From Rhynchopus sp. YZ270_cl-10 (lineage: Eukaryota > Euglenozoa > Diplonemea > Diplonemida > Diplonemidae), in NCBI GenBank assembly GCA_964035575.1, contig OZ037846.1, forward strand, positions 1,391,501 through 1,455,500: a DNA stretch of 64,000 nucleotides, in the 5' to 3' direction. The notes below the pieces were generated by a model. That model did no database searches, was not told where the DNA came from, and saw only the letters and a list, made by a program, of their open reading frames with translations. A program made the translations under genes and the position numbers. Below are positions 42,560-52,300 of the stretch, piece by piece; positions within the stretch are counted from its first letter, which is position 1, and each line of letters begins with the position of its first letter.

Positions 42560-44431
42560 ATGAATCGGGACAGACATGCACCCAATGGTGCCCACATGGA
42601 TGAGCGTGAGATGCGCGAGTTGCAGTACCTTCGTGAGATGAGGGAGTTGCACTACCTTCGTGAGAAGCGTGAGTTGCAGTACCTTCGTGAGAAGCTTGGC
42701 ATGGATGACAGAGAACGCGACTACGCAGAGTCCCGCCGTGACCAGAGAGGACCCGGCCGGGGTGACGACAGGTTCTCCGACAGGTACGACCGACGTGGAG
42801 GACGTGACGACCGCGGCATGCGTGAGGACCGCTTCGGACGCGGCCCACGTGACGACAGAGCGGACCCTCGTGATCGCGTTGACCGTTACGACCGCTCTGG
42901 CCCTTCTCACTTCAGAGACATCCGTGATCAACCAAGCGGCTTCTCGAGGCGCGACCCTGTGTTGCCCGATTACAGAGAACGTAACCGCCGCCCGTTGAGC
43001 CAGGACCGTTTCATTAGCCCACGCGATAGTGCGTGTAGTGGTGATCCGCAGCCCGTGAGCAACGTCCGTGACTATGACGACGGACCTGACGTACCACTCG
43101 ACGGACCACATGATGCACCACAACATACACGTCCAGAATCCGGACGCGGCGACATTCGTGACAGGCTAAAAGGGTCCCGCGACCCTCGCGACATTGCCCG
43201 TGATGCTGCCGCACGCGATGCTATGCGTCACGTCAACCCACGTGACTCCGACACTATCCCAGGTGACGGATTCCGCGAAGTGCGCCCTGCAAAGGAGAAC
43301 GGCAGTAAGGAATACAGGCCACAGCGCACAGACAAGACGATGAAGCGGCCTGACGGCACCACCATCCCGACCGTGGTGCCTCCACTCAGCAGAGACGACT
43401 ACAAGCAGGAGCAGAAGACTGAGAGCGAGGTAGGACGCTTCTTCGAAGAAAACAAGGCATGTAAGTACGATCTGCCGAAGCAGCCGGGCTCCGAGGAGGG
43501 CGATGACGCTCTTGGGGCGCCACATGGGAAAGGGGAGCACAATGGACGACATCTTCGGGTCGGCCCCCCTCCAGAGCAAAAAGGGCAAGTCGAAGGACGG
43601 CAGAAAGACGGGAAAGGGGACGGAGGTGACGGAGCAGTGGAAGAAGGAGTCGAAGGAGATTGTGAAGGAGATCAACAATCTCATCGACTTCGACTAATTC
43701 TAGACCCAACCCCTCCACTCCCCCACCTCATCACCCCCACTAGACTAGATACGTGCTTAGAATCGCACACAGAACCGGGGATAGGTAGGAGCGCCTACCC
43801 TAAAAACAACGACGAACCCGTGAACCCATTGAAGGCCATCACTGACCACATGCAGTGGTTGGACGCAACAGCCCGCAGTATCCACTCTACAAGGATAGCA
43901 GTAGCGCTGGACGGGGACTGCCTATTCACTGCCATAGCTGAGCAGAGTGAGGGGTGGACAACGAACTCACTGCGACAACGGGTGGTGGACGTACTGGACG
44001 TACTGCAAAACGACGACAGTGACCACTATACTGACATCTACTCTCCTGCCGCAAACGAAGCTCCCACCTACGCGCAACACCTAGCCAAAATGAGAATGCA
44101 AGGAACGCACGGTGGAGAGCGTGAGCTACAGACTGCGGCAAGCATACTCGACAGGGCCATCTGGGTACTGGATGCCAGAGCGAAACGGTTTAGCCACGTC
44201 GGCGGACCACCTACATCGAACCCAGTGGTGCTCACGTACAGGCCCGAGCACTTCGACCGCCTCGAAGCAACCGAGGGGCTGCTGGCGCTGATTGCAACGA
44301 CGCAAGCGGAAGGCAACCACTGTGTCACGCTCGCTGTGTCTCACACACGGAAACGCACCAAGACTGAGAGAAAGCGACGCCGCGCTGCCTGGGCCAACAG
44401 TTCCAAACCTGTCCTGCCCGAACCTTTTTGA
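42560..44431 (+). CDS. Chimeric protein: Arg/Asp-rich head plus OTU cysteine protease domain
   Basis: ATG 42560; 623 residues. Residues 1 to about 295 copy the head of the gene at 49340: low-complexity RDD/RGG-like (DRYDRRGGRDDRGMREDRFG), probably RNA-binding and disordered. The copy lacks exactly 645 nt of the parent (50201-50845, 215 codons, in frame), the KH region. After GAPHG (near 43528) it leaves the parent and enters unrelated sequence. Residues about 440-600 fit an OTU deubiquitinase: VALDGDCLFTAIAEQ with candidate catalytic Cys454, LRQRVVDVLD, GGERELQTAA, and candidate His587 in EGNHCVTL. A Lys/Arg tail ends the protein; the stop lies where a dispersed repeat begins. It may be expressed as a fusion, or the OTU part may use its own transcript. 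Confidence 0.75.
   Translation: MNRDRHAPNGAHMDEREMRELQYLREMRELHYLREKRELQYLREKLGMDDRERDYAESRRDQRGPGRGDDRFSDRYDRRGGRDDRGMREDRFGRGPRDDRADPRDRVDRYDRSGPSHFRDIRDQPSGFSRRDPVLPDYRERNRRPLSQDRFISPRDSACSGDPQPVSNVRDYDDGPDVPLDGPHDAPQHTRPESGRGDIRDRLKGSRDPRDIARDAAARDAMRHVNPRDSDTIPGDGFREVRPAKENGSKEYRPQRTDKTMKRPDGTTIPTVVPPLSRDDYKQEQKTESEVGRFFEENKACKYDLPKQPGSEEGDDALGAPHGKGEHNGRHLRVGPPPEQKGQVEGRQKDGKGDGGDGAVEEGVEGDCEGDQQSHRLRLILDPTPPLPHLITPTRLDTCLESHTEPGIGRSAYPKNNDEPVNPLKAITDHMQWLDATARSIHSTRIAVALDGDCLFTAIAEQSEGWTTNSLRQRVVDVLDVLQNDDSDHYTDIYSPAANEAPTYAQHLAKMRMQGTHGGERELQTAASILDRAIWVLDARAKRFSHVGGPPTSNPVVLTYRPEHFDRLEATEGLLALIATTQAEGNHCVTLAVSHTRKRTKTERKRRRAAWANSSKPVLPEPF
43542..43697 (+). CDS. Possible 51-residue protein in another frame of the chimeric gene
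   Basis: ATG 43542 to TAA 43697 codes MDDIFGSAPLQSKKG...EIVKEINNLIDFD. It looks more protein-like than the overlapping main frame, which here is Gly/Glu/Lys filler. It may be the true coding frame of the segment joined at 43528, meaning that segment came from a different gene's 3' end. Family not recognised. Confidence 0.35.
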   Translation: MDDIFGSAPLQSKKGKSKDGRKTGKGTEVTEQWKKESKEIVKEINNLIDFD

Positions 44432-45621
44432 TTTTTTGGGTGTTTTGAGCGTGTATTATTTCCCCCCCTCTAACCTTTTGAAATCTATTACGCGTGTTAA
44501 CGGAAGAAAAAACACGAACTGCGTCTACACCTTCTGTACAAAAAGGCTTTCGGCCAACCGACATTTTGTTCAGAGCTTTTACCAAGTTGGTGAGACAATT
44601 TAAAAATAAAAAACAAAAAACAAAATAGTGGAGTTCATCCTCGGTGTCTACACTACAAAAAACCAGGGGACATTAGTATGCCGATGTGCCGGTGTGGGAT
44701 TTTGAGAAGGGAAAAAAGAAAAAGGCGGATTTTTGATTTTTTCTGAATTTTATCTCCTCATACAAGGCTACAACCACATCTGTAGCGGTTTCGTATGTGC
44801 ATGTGACCCCACCATAAAGACCAATCGGTCCGATAAATCAAAATACATAGATGTTCGCAACTCATAAAAAAGTAGCGTACCTTGCGCCTGCAGCGCTGCT
44901 AAACATTACGAGCGGTAGCCCACAGCTCTACCCTACCCATGCCATAGTTTGGCTATAAAAGCGTGCAATTTTTTGTCACAATTTTTGAAATGTTGCGCAC
45001 CGTGGCTTCGCCAGAAAAGTACTGGTGTCATATATGGTCAGACAAGGGTGCAGAGGGGAAAGTGTTGTGGATGTCTCTGTCAAAAATGTGTGGGGGAAAA
45101 AAAATTGCCTCAGTGCTCCAACGACGATGCGTGAGACCCTGTGGACAAAAACGAGCTGGAACACGCCGAGCCTGCCGAGCCTACGTCCAACAACGCTATC
45201 GATCAGATGGTGCTGGATGAAGAGGACAGCCCCCCCCCTTCTTGAACGTTTCAGATGCAGGCATCCCAGTGGGTCTGGCAGCGTACGAAGAGCGTTAACA
45301 TACCTGCAGAAGAGCAGAGTGCTGCGTGTGTTGTATAGGCGGAGTTCCACAGCACACACCGTTTTTTTCTTTCGATAGCAATTACTTGTTTTTCTTCTTT
45401 TTTTCTCTTTCTTTCTACAACAAAAAGGCTTGTGTAGTAACGGAAACAAGCAACACCCACCCACCCCTGTGTATTTTCCGGTTGTACAATTGGCTCTTTA
45501 TCCCCACCTACGTCGATTTCAATACTATACCTTACTTCACCTTCGGTGACCCTTACAGGGGGTGAAGGAAGGTTGTGGGAAAAGGATTGTAAATCCAAAA
45601 CACCACCCAGTTAGTCAAGAG
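44432..45621. other. Intergenic; module copy 3 and 5' region of LRR copy 3
   Basis: 44405-44665 matches the LRR-upstream module, with hairpin H1 at 44626-44655. 44872-45015 is a palindromic dispersed module. From about 45418 the sequence matches the last 200 bp before LRR copies 1 and 2. The stretch 45050-45330 has short open frames but nothing recognised. Confidence 0.65.
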
Positions 45622-46872
45622 ATGGATGGACAATCAATGGCTGTGTCTTTGCACCACTCCCACAAACAGAAAACACACAAAACACGAATGGAACTCAACA
45701 TCGAGGGATTTGGTGGTAAGACGTACGTCGTCGATGTGGATGTGGATGACACAGCGAAGCAGCTGCGGCAGAAGGTGGCAACTACAGCGGGGTTTGCTGA
45801 AGACGCCTTTGGCATGGACTTCGGAGGGAACGGCGAAGGAGAGGACTTCAACATCACAGCGCTGAGTGCTGGCGACACAGTCGTATTGACGCAGACGAAG
45901 CAGCAAGAGTCCATTGCAGCTCTTCGTGCATTGGGTGAGACAGACATCACACCAAAGAGACTTGCGAGTGTGGAAGACCCGAAGGTAGCGCAGTTGTTTC
46001 TGCAGGCAGAAGTTGTATCTGCGATTCCTCGCAAGTTCCTCGCAAGCACTAATTTACGCAGCCTTGATCTGAGTGCCCCGTTGGCTGTTACTGCGATTGA
46101 TGACTACTTCTTATCCGAGTGTACATCATTGGAATCAATTAACTTGTCTGGGTTGCGCAACGTCGCGACAATAGGTGCATACTTCCTGCAAGGCTGCACG
46201 TCATTGCGCACTTTTGAGCCATTCAACTTTGCAGGATTGAGCAGTGTCACAAGGGTTGGGGACAGCTTCTTATCATATTGCACGTCGTTAACTTCCATCG
46301 ACTTTGCAGGATTGAGCGGTGTCAGAAGCCTTGGGGACGGCTTCTTATCATGTTGCACGGCGTTAACCTCCATCAACTTTGCGGGATTGGGAGGTGTCAG
46401 AAGCCTTGGGAACTACTTCTTATCACGTTGCTGGGCGTTAATTTCGATCGATTTTGCAGGATTGAGCAGCGTCACAAGCGTTGGGGACTTCTTCTTATCA
46501 CGCTGCGGGGCGTTAATTTCAATCGACTTTGCAGGATTGAGCAGTGTCACAAGCGTTGGGGACTGCTTCTTATTTCGTTGCAGGGCGTTAATTTCAATCA
46601 ACTTTGCAGGATTGGGAAGCGCAACAAGGCTTGGGGGCAACTTCTTGTCAGATTGCACGGCGTTAACCTCCATCAACTTTGCAGGATTGGGAGGTGTCAC
46701 AAGCCTTGGGGACGGCTTCTTAAGACGTTGCACGGCGTTAACCTCCATCGACTTTGCAGGATTGAGTGGCGTGAGCCAAATTGGGACCAGGTTTACTGAA
46801 GGTTGCACTTCTTTAGAAAGACACAACGAGTACATGGAGTGGTGTTCGTCAAGAAGGAATCGGGATGCATGA
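45622..46872 (+). CDS. Ubiquitin-like plus BspA-type LRR protein, copy 3
   Basis: ATG 45622; 416 residues, the shortest of the three. The ubiquitin-like head and linker are nearly the same as in copies 1 and 2 (changes such as THKTRMELNIEGFGG, SAGDTVVLTQ). About eight 25-residue LRR units follow (ALISIDFAGLSSVTSVGD), then the tail SLERHNEYMEW and RRNRDA. The 110 bp after the stop match the region after copy 2, so copies 2 and 3 keep the ancestral 3' end while copy 1 lost it. Confidence 0.92.
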   Translation: MDGQSMAVSLHHSHKQKTHKTRMELNIEGFGGKTYVVDVDVDDTAKQLRQKVATTAGFAEDAFGMDFGGNGEGEDFNITALSAGDTVVLTQTKQQESIAALRALGETDITPKRLASVEDPKVAQLFLQAEVVSAIPRKFLASTNLRSLDLSAPLAVTAIDDYFLSECTSLESINLSGLRNVATIGAYFLQGCTSLRTFEPFNFAGLSSVTRVGDSFLSYCTSLTSIDFAGLSGVRSLGDGFLSCCTALTSINFAGLGGVRSLGNYFLSRCWALISIDFAGLSSVTSVGDFFLSRCGALISIDFAGLSSVTSVGDCFLFRCRALISINFAGLGSATRLGGNFLSDCTALTSINFAGLGGVTSLGDGFLRRCTALTSIDFAGLSGVSQIGTRFTEGCTSLERHNEYMEWCSSRRNRDA

Positions 46873-47381
46873 GCTGCGCAGTAGAGCACAACACTGCAAT
46901 GTTCTGTGGTGGTGTTTTGCACAAAGTGTTTTATGAAGAGTCGCTTCGGCAGAACCTGTCGTGAAGGGATTGTCATTGATATAATGTGTTCACATCGACC
47001 CAAAAGAGGTTTTGTTTTCTTATCAAGGGGCGGCCCGTGTTTTGTGTTCTTTATTTTTTCTGACTTTTTTATTTGAGAGATGAGACTCTATCTTTCTTAT
47101 TCTTCCCCCCGCTCCCCCTAGGCACGAGACGCTTCGGCTCATCTTATACAGTTTTCAGTGTTTTTCTTTACTGTATATAAAAGAAAAGGGCAATTCAATG
47201 GGAGAGCAAACAGGGTACTTCAGGGTGAAAAAGAAAACGAGGTCAATGTGTATACTGGTGTGAATGCTTTTCAATGCAACGTACCTTAAAGACAAAGAGA
47301 CACAACTTTTCTGCATATCTGTGCACAGTGCGGGTACATTATTCCTCTTACACCAACCAGAATATAGAGGGGTGTCCGACA
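46873..47381. other. Intergenic, 5' region of the fucosyltransferase-like gene
   Basis: Carries the segment repeated at 41302-41430 (47010-47160) with motif H2 (47124-47150). The true 5' UTR probably lies in the last 100 bp. Confidence 0.55.
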
Positions 47382-48620
47382 ATGTCACGATCTTTCCCCA
47401 CCCGCATGCTGCTCGGTTGTGCACTTCTTTCGGCAGTGGTGTTTTGTGGTGTCGACGTTGCAATGCCACACACACCCGCACACATGCCCCCTCTCACCAC
47501 CCCGCCACCTCTACACAGCTTGGACATAGTGTCCCCGCTATTACCAGCGTCTCCAGCTCCGAAGAAGACGTGCCCAAAGCGGTACCTCTTTGTGAATACG
47601 CACACCTGGGGGCGCCATCACAACCAGCTGCAGTCGCTTCTGTTTGGGCTGATCTACGCAGATGTGAGCAACAGAACCTTCGTTGTGCCGGACTTCCGCC
47701 ACAACCACCGGTGGGTCCCTGCGGAGACGTTGTACTCCTTCGCACGGCTGAGGGAACGGTACTGCATCGTCTCGTTGGAGGAGCTGGACGCACCTGCCGT
47801 GCACAACAACGTACATTGTATCGGTGAAGGTATCGATAAAACCCGTCTAAAACGGTCGAAAGGAATCCGCTGCAAGCCCACCCCACCCCGCTTCTTCTCG
47901 CGCTTCGCCTTCAACACCGCCATCAGCTCCGCGCTCAAGGAAATGGCACGCAGCACTGCTACCCTCCTCTCCATCTCTGGACAGATCGCCTTCTTTCTCC
48001 GACCTGGGATCACATTGCTCCGCCCTGTTTATGAACTGCTTGACCCTTCTGCTGCAGTTGCAGACGAGGTGCAAAGATTTGGGAACATCTTGGGACATAA
48101 TCAATATTTGGGAGTCCATCTCCGCTCCAGAGAAGGGCAGTGCGGAGCAGAAGTGCATGCAGACTATGTAGACGAAGCAAGCAAGATGTACAATGTCAGT
48201 GAAGGTGTGGCAGCGGAGCTGGTGAAGCAGTGCAGTTTGCCGGAGGAGGTGTTGGAGCATGGGAAGGGGAGGAAAGTGTTCGTCGCGTCCGATCATCAGA
48301 ACGCAACGTTGGATGCGGTGTTTGCTGCAAAAGGTGCATTGGCGTACTCAGGCAGGTGGCATACAAAAGAGCTGGGCGGCCTGGAAGGTCTTGCCGTGGA
48401 CTACTTCACACTGCGTGCTGCGCACACCTTTGTCGGGAACACCATCAGCAGCGTCTCGCAGAACGTCTGCTACGCGCGCCTCGCGCGCCCCTTCGACACC
48501 GCCTGTGCAGGGTGGCGCTGCTCACTCATCGCATCCACACTGAGCGAGACCCCTTCCTACATGCTGCACCTTCAGGGGCAAGGGGTGCGCACCACCGGAA
48601 ATGGTCTTGTTTGTGAATGA
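47382..48620 (+). CDS. Type II membrane O-fucosyltransferase-like protein
   Basis: ATG 47382 is preferred over an in-frame GTG/ATG-poor extension because it puts MLLGCALLSAVVFCGVDVA, a signal anchor, at residues about 9-27; 412 residues. A Pro-rich stem follows. The Golgi/ER lumenal domain carries the hallmarks of GDP-fucose O-fucosyltransferases: HHNQLQSLLFGL near the start, YLGVHLRSREGQCG (the HxRxxD-like loop, with Glu in place of the usual acid partner), VFVASDHQ, and LAVDYFTLRAAHTFVGNTIS with SSVSQNVCYAR. The family transfers fucose to proteins or glycans; acceptor not predictable. Its 5' end is duplicated at 41107. Confidence 0.85.
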   Translation: MSRSFPTRMLLGCALLSAVVFCGVDVAMPHTPAHMPPLTTPPPLHSLDIVSPLLPASPAPKKTCPKRYLFVNTHTWGRHHNQLQSLLFGLIYADVSNRTFVVPDFRHNHRWVPAETLYSFARLRERYCIVSLEELDAPAVHNNVHCIGEGIDKTRLKRSKGIRCKPTPPRFFSRFAFNTAISSALKEMARSTATLLSISGQIAFFLRPGITLLRPVYELLDPSAAVADEVQRFGNILGHNQYLGVHLRSREGQCGAEVHADYVDEASKMYNVSEGVAAELVKQCSLPEEVLEHGKGRKVFVASDHQNATLDAVFAAKGALAYSGRWHTKELGGLEGLAVDYFTLRAAHTFVGNTISSVSQNVCYARLARPFDTACAGWRCSLIASTLSETPSYMLHLQGQGVRTTGNGLVCE

Positions 48621-49339
48621 GATGGGCCACACAAAAGTTATAGTGGAGCACACTCTAGGGTGGCTACACTAATACAACCAAGTTTTCAAAAAAGGGTTCT
48701 TTCACCTCAAAAAGAAATTCTATAGTGCAAAAAGTTGTGTGGACGTAGCAAAGCAAGAGACGGTGCATAGGGGATCTGGTGAAGTCAGACATTGCAGTGT
48801 GACTGCGGAGGGGGGGTGGAGGGAAAAGGTTGTTTTTCGTTGCGACGGTGAGTTCAAGGCAAGACACATTTGGTGCCTTTGGGTTCTGAGTTATTAATCC
48901 AAAAAATAAAGCATTTTTTTTACACTTTTTTGTCTTCGGTACAATGATAGAATAATTTAAAACGGGGTAAAATCTTTTCGCTTTGAACCTCATAATGTCC
49001 CCCCGATTATAACCCACACAGTACTTGATGCCCGCGCTGTAGTATTGTACATACAGCTGGCGCAGCTGTCATCATTTTTTGTGCACTTTGCAATGATGGT
49101 GTTTACTCGTCACCCACCTCCACCCCCTTTTTTTTTTTGGCGCTGTGCCTAGGTGACAGACGAAGTTCACTAGACACGTTTCTTCTGTGATATCCCCATC
49201 CCATCCCTCCTAGAAGTGATGTTTGATGAAGCCTCTTTGCACCCTTTTTTTGTGTCCTCAGATGGTTGTGCACATAGTGTAGCCAATTTTCCACCCACCT
49301 ACCCACCCACCCACCAGTAGGTAGAACGCCCATTCCGCT
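48621..49339. other. Intergenic with hairpin H1
   Basis: Hairpin H1 (48641-48671) begins 20 nt after the fucosyltransferase stop. From about 49250 the sequence matches that before the chimeric gene at 42560 (ATGGTTGTGCA, CACCCACCTACCCACCCACC), so the duplication took in 90 bp of upstream DNA. Nothing else is seen. Confidence 0.6.
48641..48671 (+). other. Hairpin motif H1, variant loop
   Basis: TAGTGGAGCACAC...GTGGCTACACTA, then ACAACCAAGTTTTC. The inner stem CACU/GGUG replaces CAUC/GGUG of other copies and still pairs, and the outer UAGUG/CACUA stem is kept. Confidence 0.6.
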
Positions 49340-52300
49340 ATGAATCGGGACAGACATGCACCCAGTGGTGCCCGCATGAGTGAGCGTGAGATGCGCGAGT
49401 TGCAGTTCCTTCGTGAGATGCTCAAGGGTGGCAGAGAACGCGACTACGCCGAGCCCCGCCGTGACCAGAGAGGACCTGGCCGGGGTGACGACAGGTTCTC
49501 CGACAGGTACGACCGACGTGGAGGACGTGACGACCGCGGCATGCGTGAGGACCGATTCGGACGCGGCCCACGTGACGACAGAGCGGACCCTCGTGATCGC
49601 GTTGACCGTTACGACCGCTCTGGCCCTTCTCACTTCAGAGACATCCGTGATCAACCAAGCGGCTTCTCAAGGCGCGACCCTGTGTTGCCCGATTACAGAG
49701 AACGTAACCGCCGCCCGTTGAGCCAGGACCGTTTCATTAGCCCACGCGATAGTGCGCGCCGTGGTGATCCACGTGGTGATCCACGTGGCGAGCCGCAGCC
49801 CGTGAGCAACTTCCGTGACTATGACGACGGACCTGACGTACCACTCGACGGACCACCTGATGCACCACAACATACACGTCCAGAATCCGGACGCGGCGAC
49901 ATTCGTGACAGGCTAAAAGGGTCCCGCGACCCTCGCGACATTGCCCGTGATGCTGCCGCACGCGATGCTATGCGTCACGTCAACCCACGTGACTCCGACA
50001 CTATCCCAGGTGACGGATTCCGCGAAGTGCGCCCTGCAAAGGAGAACGGCAGTAAGGAATACAGGCCACAGCGCACAGACAAGACGATGAAGCGGCCTGA
50101 CGGCACCACCATCCCGACCGTGGTGCCTCCACTCAGCAGAGACGACTACAAGCAGGAGCAGAAGACTGAGAGCGAGGTAGGACGCTTCTTCGAAGAAAAC
50201 AGCAACAACTTCGTGCAGGTCTTCTACATCCTGCCGGCCAACGTGGAGAAGCTGGTGGGGAGAACCAACGCACAGATCCACCTACTGGAGCGGAAGTACA
50301 GTGTGGCGTTGAGTACGCATGCGACGGGGCGTGTCGTGGTGCGGGCACGTCGTTTGACGAACGTTGAGTCTTGCAGTGCCGAAGTGCGCCGCATCACGAC
50401 GCTGTGGGAAGATCACGACAGCACCGACAAATGGCTCGAGGTGACGGATCAGGTGACGCTCGACCTGGAGCGCAACAGCTGCCGCTATATGTACGACATC
50501 TCTCGCATCTCGGAGTGCAAGATCGACATCACCCGCCGCAAGACCGGCAACACCCTGCGCATGAGCGGCACCCCCGAAGCACGCGCCGCAGGCATTTCCG
50601 AGCTCCGAGAGTTCGTCGCGCAGTCTGCAACCAACGTCAATCAGACATTCATGTTCCCTCTGGACGCGCTGGACCGCTTCATCGGACAACGTGGTCGCAA
50701 CCTGGCCTCCTTCGAGAGAGAGACTGAGTGCGCTGTCAACACACGCAACGCAAAATCCGAGAGTGTTGGCGACCTGGGCCCTCTCGTTTTAACCGCACCG
50801 GTCGCGGTCATTGCGAAGGCTAAAGAGAAGATCTACGCACAGCTCAAGGCATGGAAGTACGATCTGCCGAAGCAGCCGGGCTCCGAGGAGGGTGATCTCG
50901 ACGTTCTTGGGGCGCCACATGGCCTGACTTTGACACGCTTCGAAAAGGATACGGACATGATCAGTGCAGAAGAGGCGCAACGTGCACTGCGCTACAGCTA
51001 CCTCCGTCACATCGTGCACGCTGAGAACTGGGAAGACCCCTCTGCCGAGACACTCAAAAAGTGCGATGAACTTGTCGCGCACATCGAAGAGCTGATGATC
51101 GCGGCAAGCTACAAACCGTTCAGAATCCGCATGGTGGGCGAGTGGATGCTTGGCGTCGCAGATAAGGAGACACCAGTGAACATGGTTGTTGTGCAGTCGA
51201 AGAAGCTCCGAGAGATGGCGCCCTCAATGCAGGCAGAAATCCTTGCGAAGCTGCAGCAGGTTCTGGCAAAGGACGGCTTCACCTCCGTTGACATCGTCGG
51301 TCTGTACAACAGCATCTTCCTCCGGAAGCGTGGCGGCGACGTGACGGCAGCCTCCCTCAACGCACAGTTCAACTTCGACATCTCCTGCAACGCTGCCCAC
51401 GAACAGCAGCTCTGCGCGCTTCTGCAGGCGTACGTCCAGCAGTCCCCCGCCGTCCGTGGAATGATGTGGGTGCTGAGCAGCTTCTTCAAGTCCCTCCCGC
51501 TTGCTGTGTGCTCTACTAAGGTCAAGACCGCACTCAGGCTTGAGACCATCGGAGTCATGGTCATCCGCTTCCTTCTCGACAGTTCTGAGCTCAAATGGAT
51601 CGACCCAACCTCTGGCCCCATCACCGCTGCACGCGAAAAGCGCCCCAGCGAATGTGAATGGGAACCCATGACCGACATTTCACAGTACAAAAGCCAGGTG
51701 CAGGCCTTCATGAAGTTCTATACGTTTGGATTCGACTTCGAAACACATCAGGTCAGCATTACCCAGGCACAGTCGAGCGAACGTGACGAGAAGGTATGTC
51801 CCTGCCTTTCTGCAACACCCCGTGGGGGGCAATAACACAAACTGAGCGCCCAAAGGCTCAGGGTACCAACGTTGCTTTGCATGGCTCCGTTGAGGTGTCA
51901 GCATTGCTAAGAATTCAAAGTACTTAAGTTAGATCATCTTATAAACTTTTCTTTTGTCCTCCCCCACCTCCCCCGGTATGGATGCGTGTGTTGTGCTGTT
52001 TAGTTGTTGTGTTGTGTGTGGTTTGTACACTTCTTCAACTTCCATCGGCTTCTTCGTCCTCTTCATCCTCCTCTGCGATGATGGTGCGTACTCTGCTGAT
52101 GGCATGGCCCCTCGAGTCAATCCGAAGTGTGCAAGACTCAATTGAGTTGTTTCCTTTGGTTGGCCAGCAATGAGGAAATGCAGCGAGAATAGGGGTGGAG
52201 AGGGGGGCATCGTTCGACATAGCATCGTGAGGCTCACTGCATGTTCTGCTGACTGTGGCGGGGTGCTTTAGGGGCGTGCTTTGTACAGTGGAACAGGACG

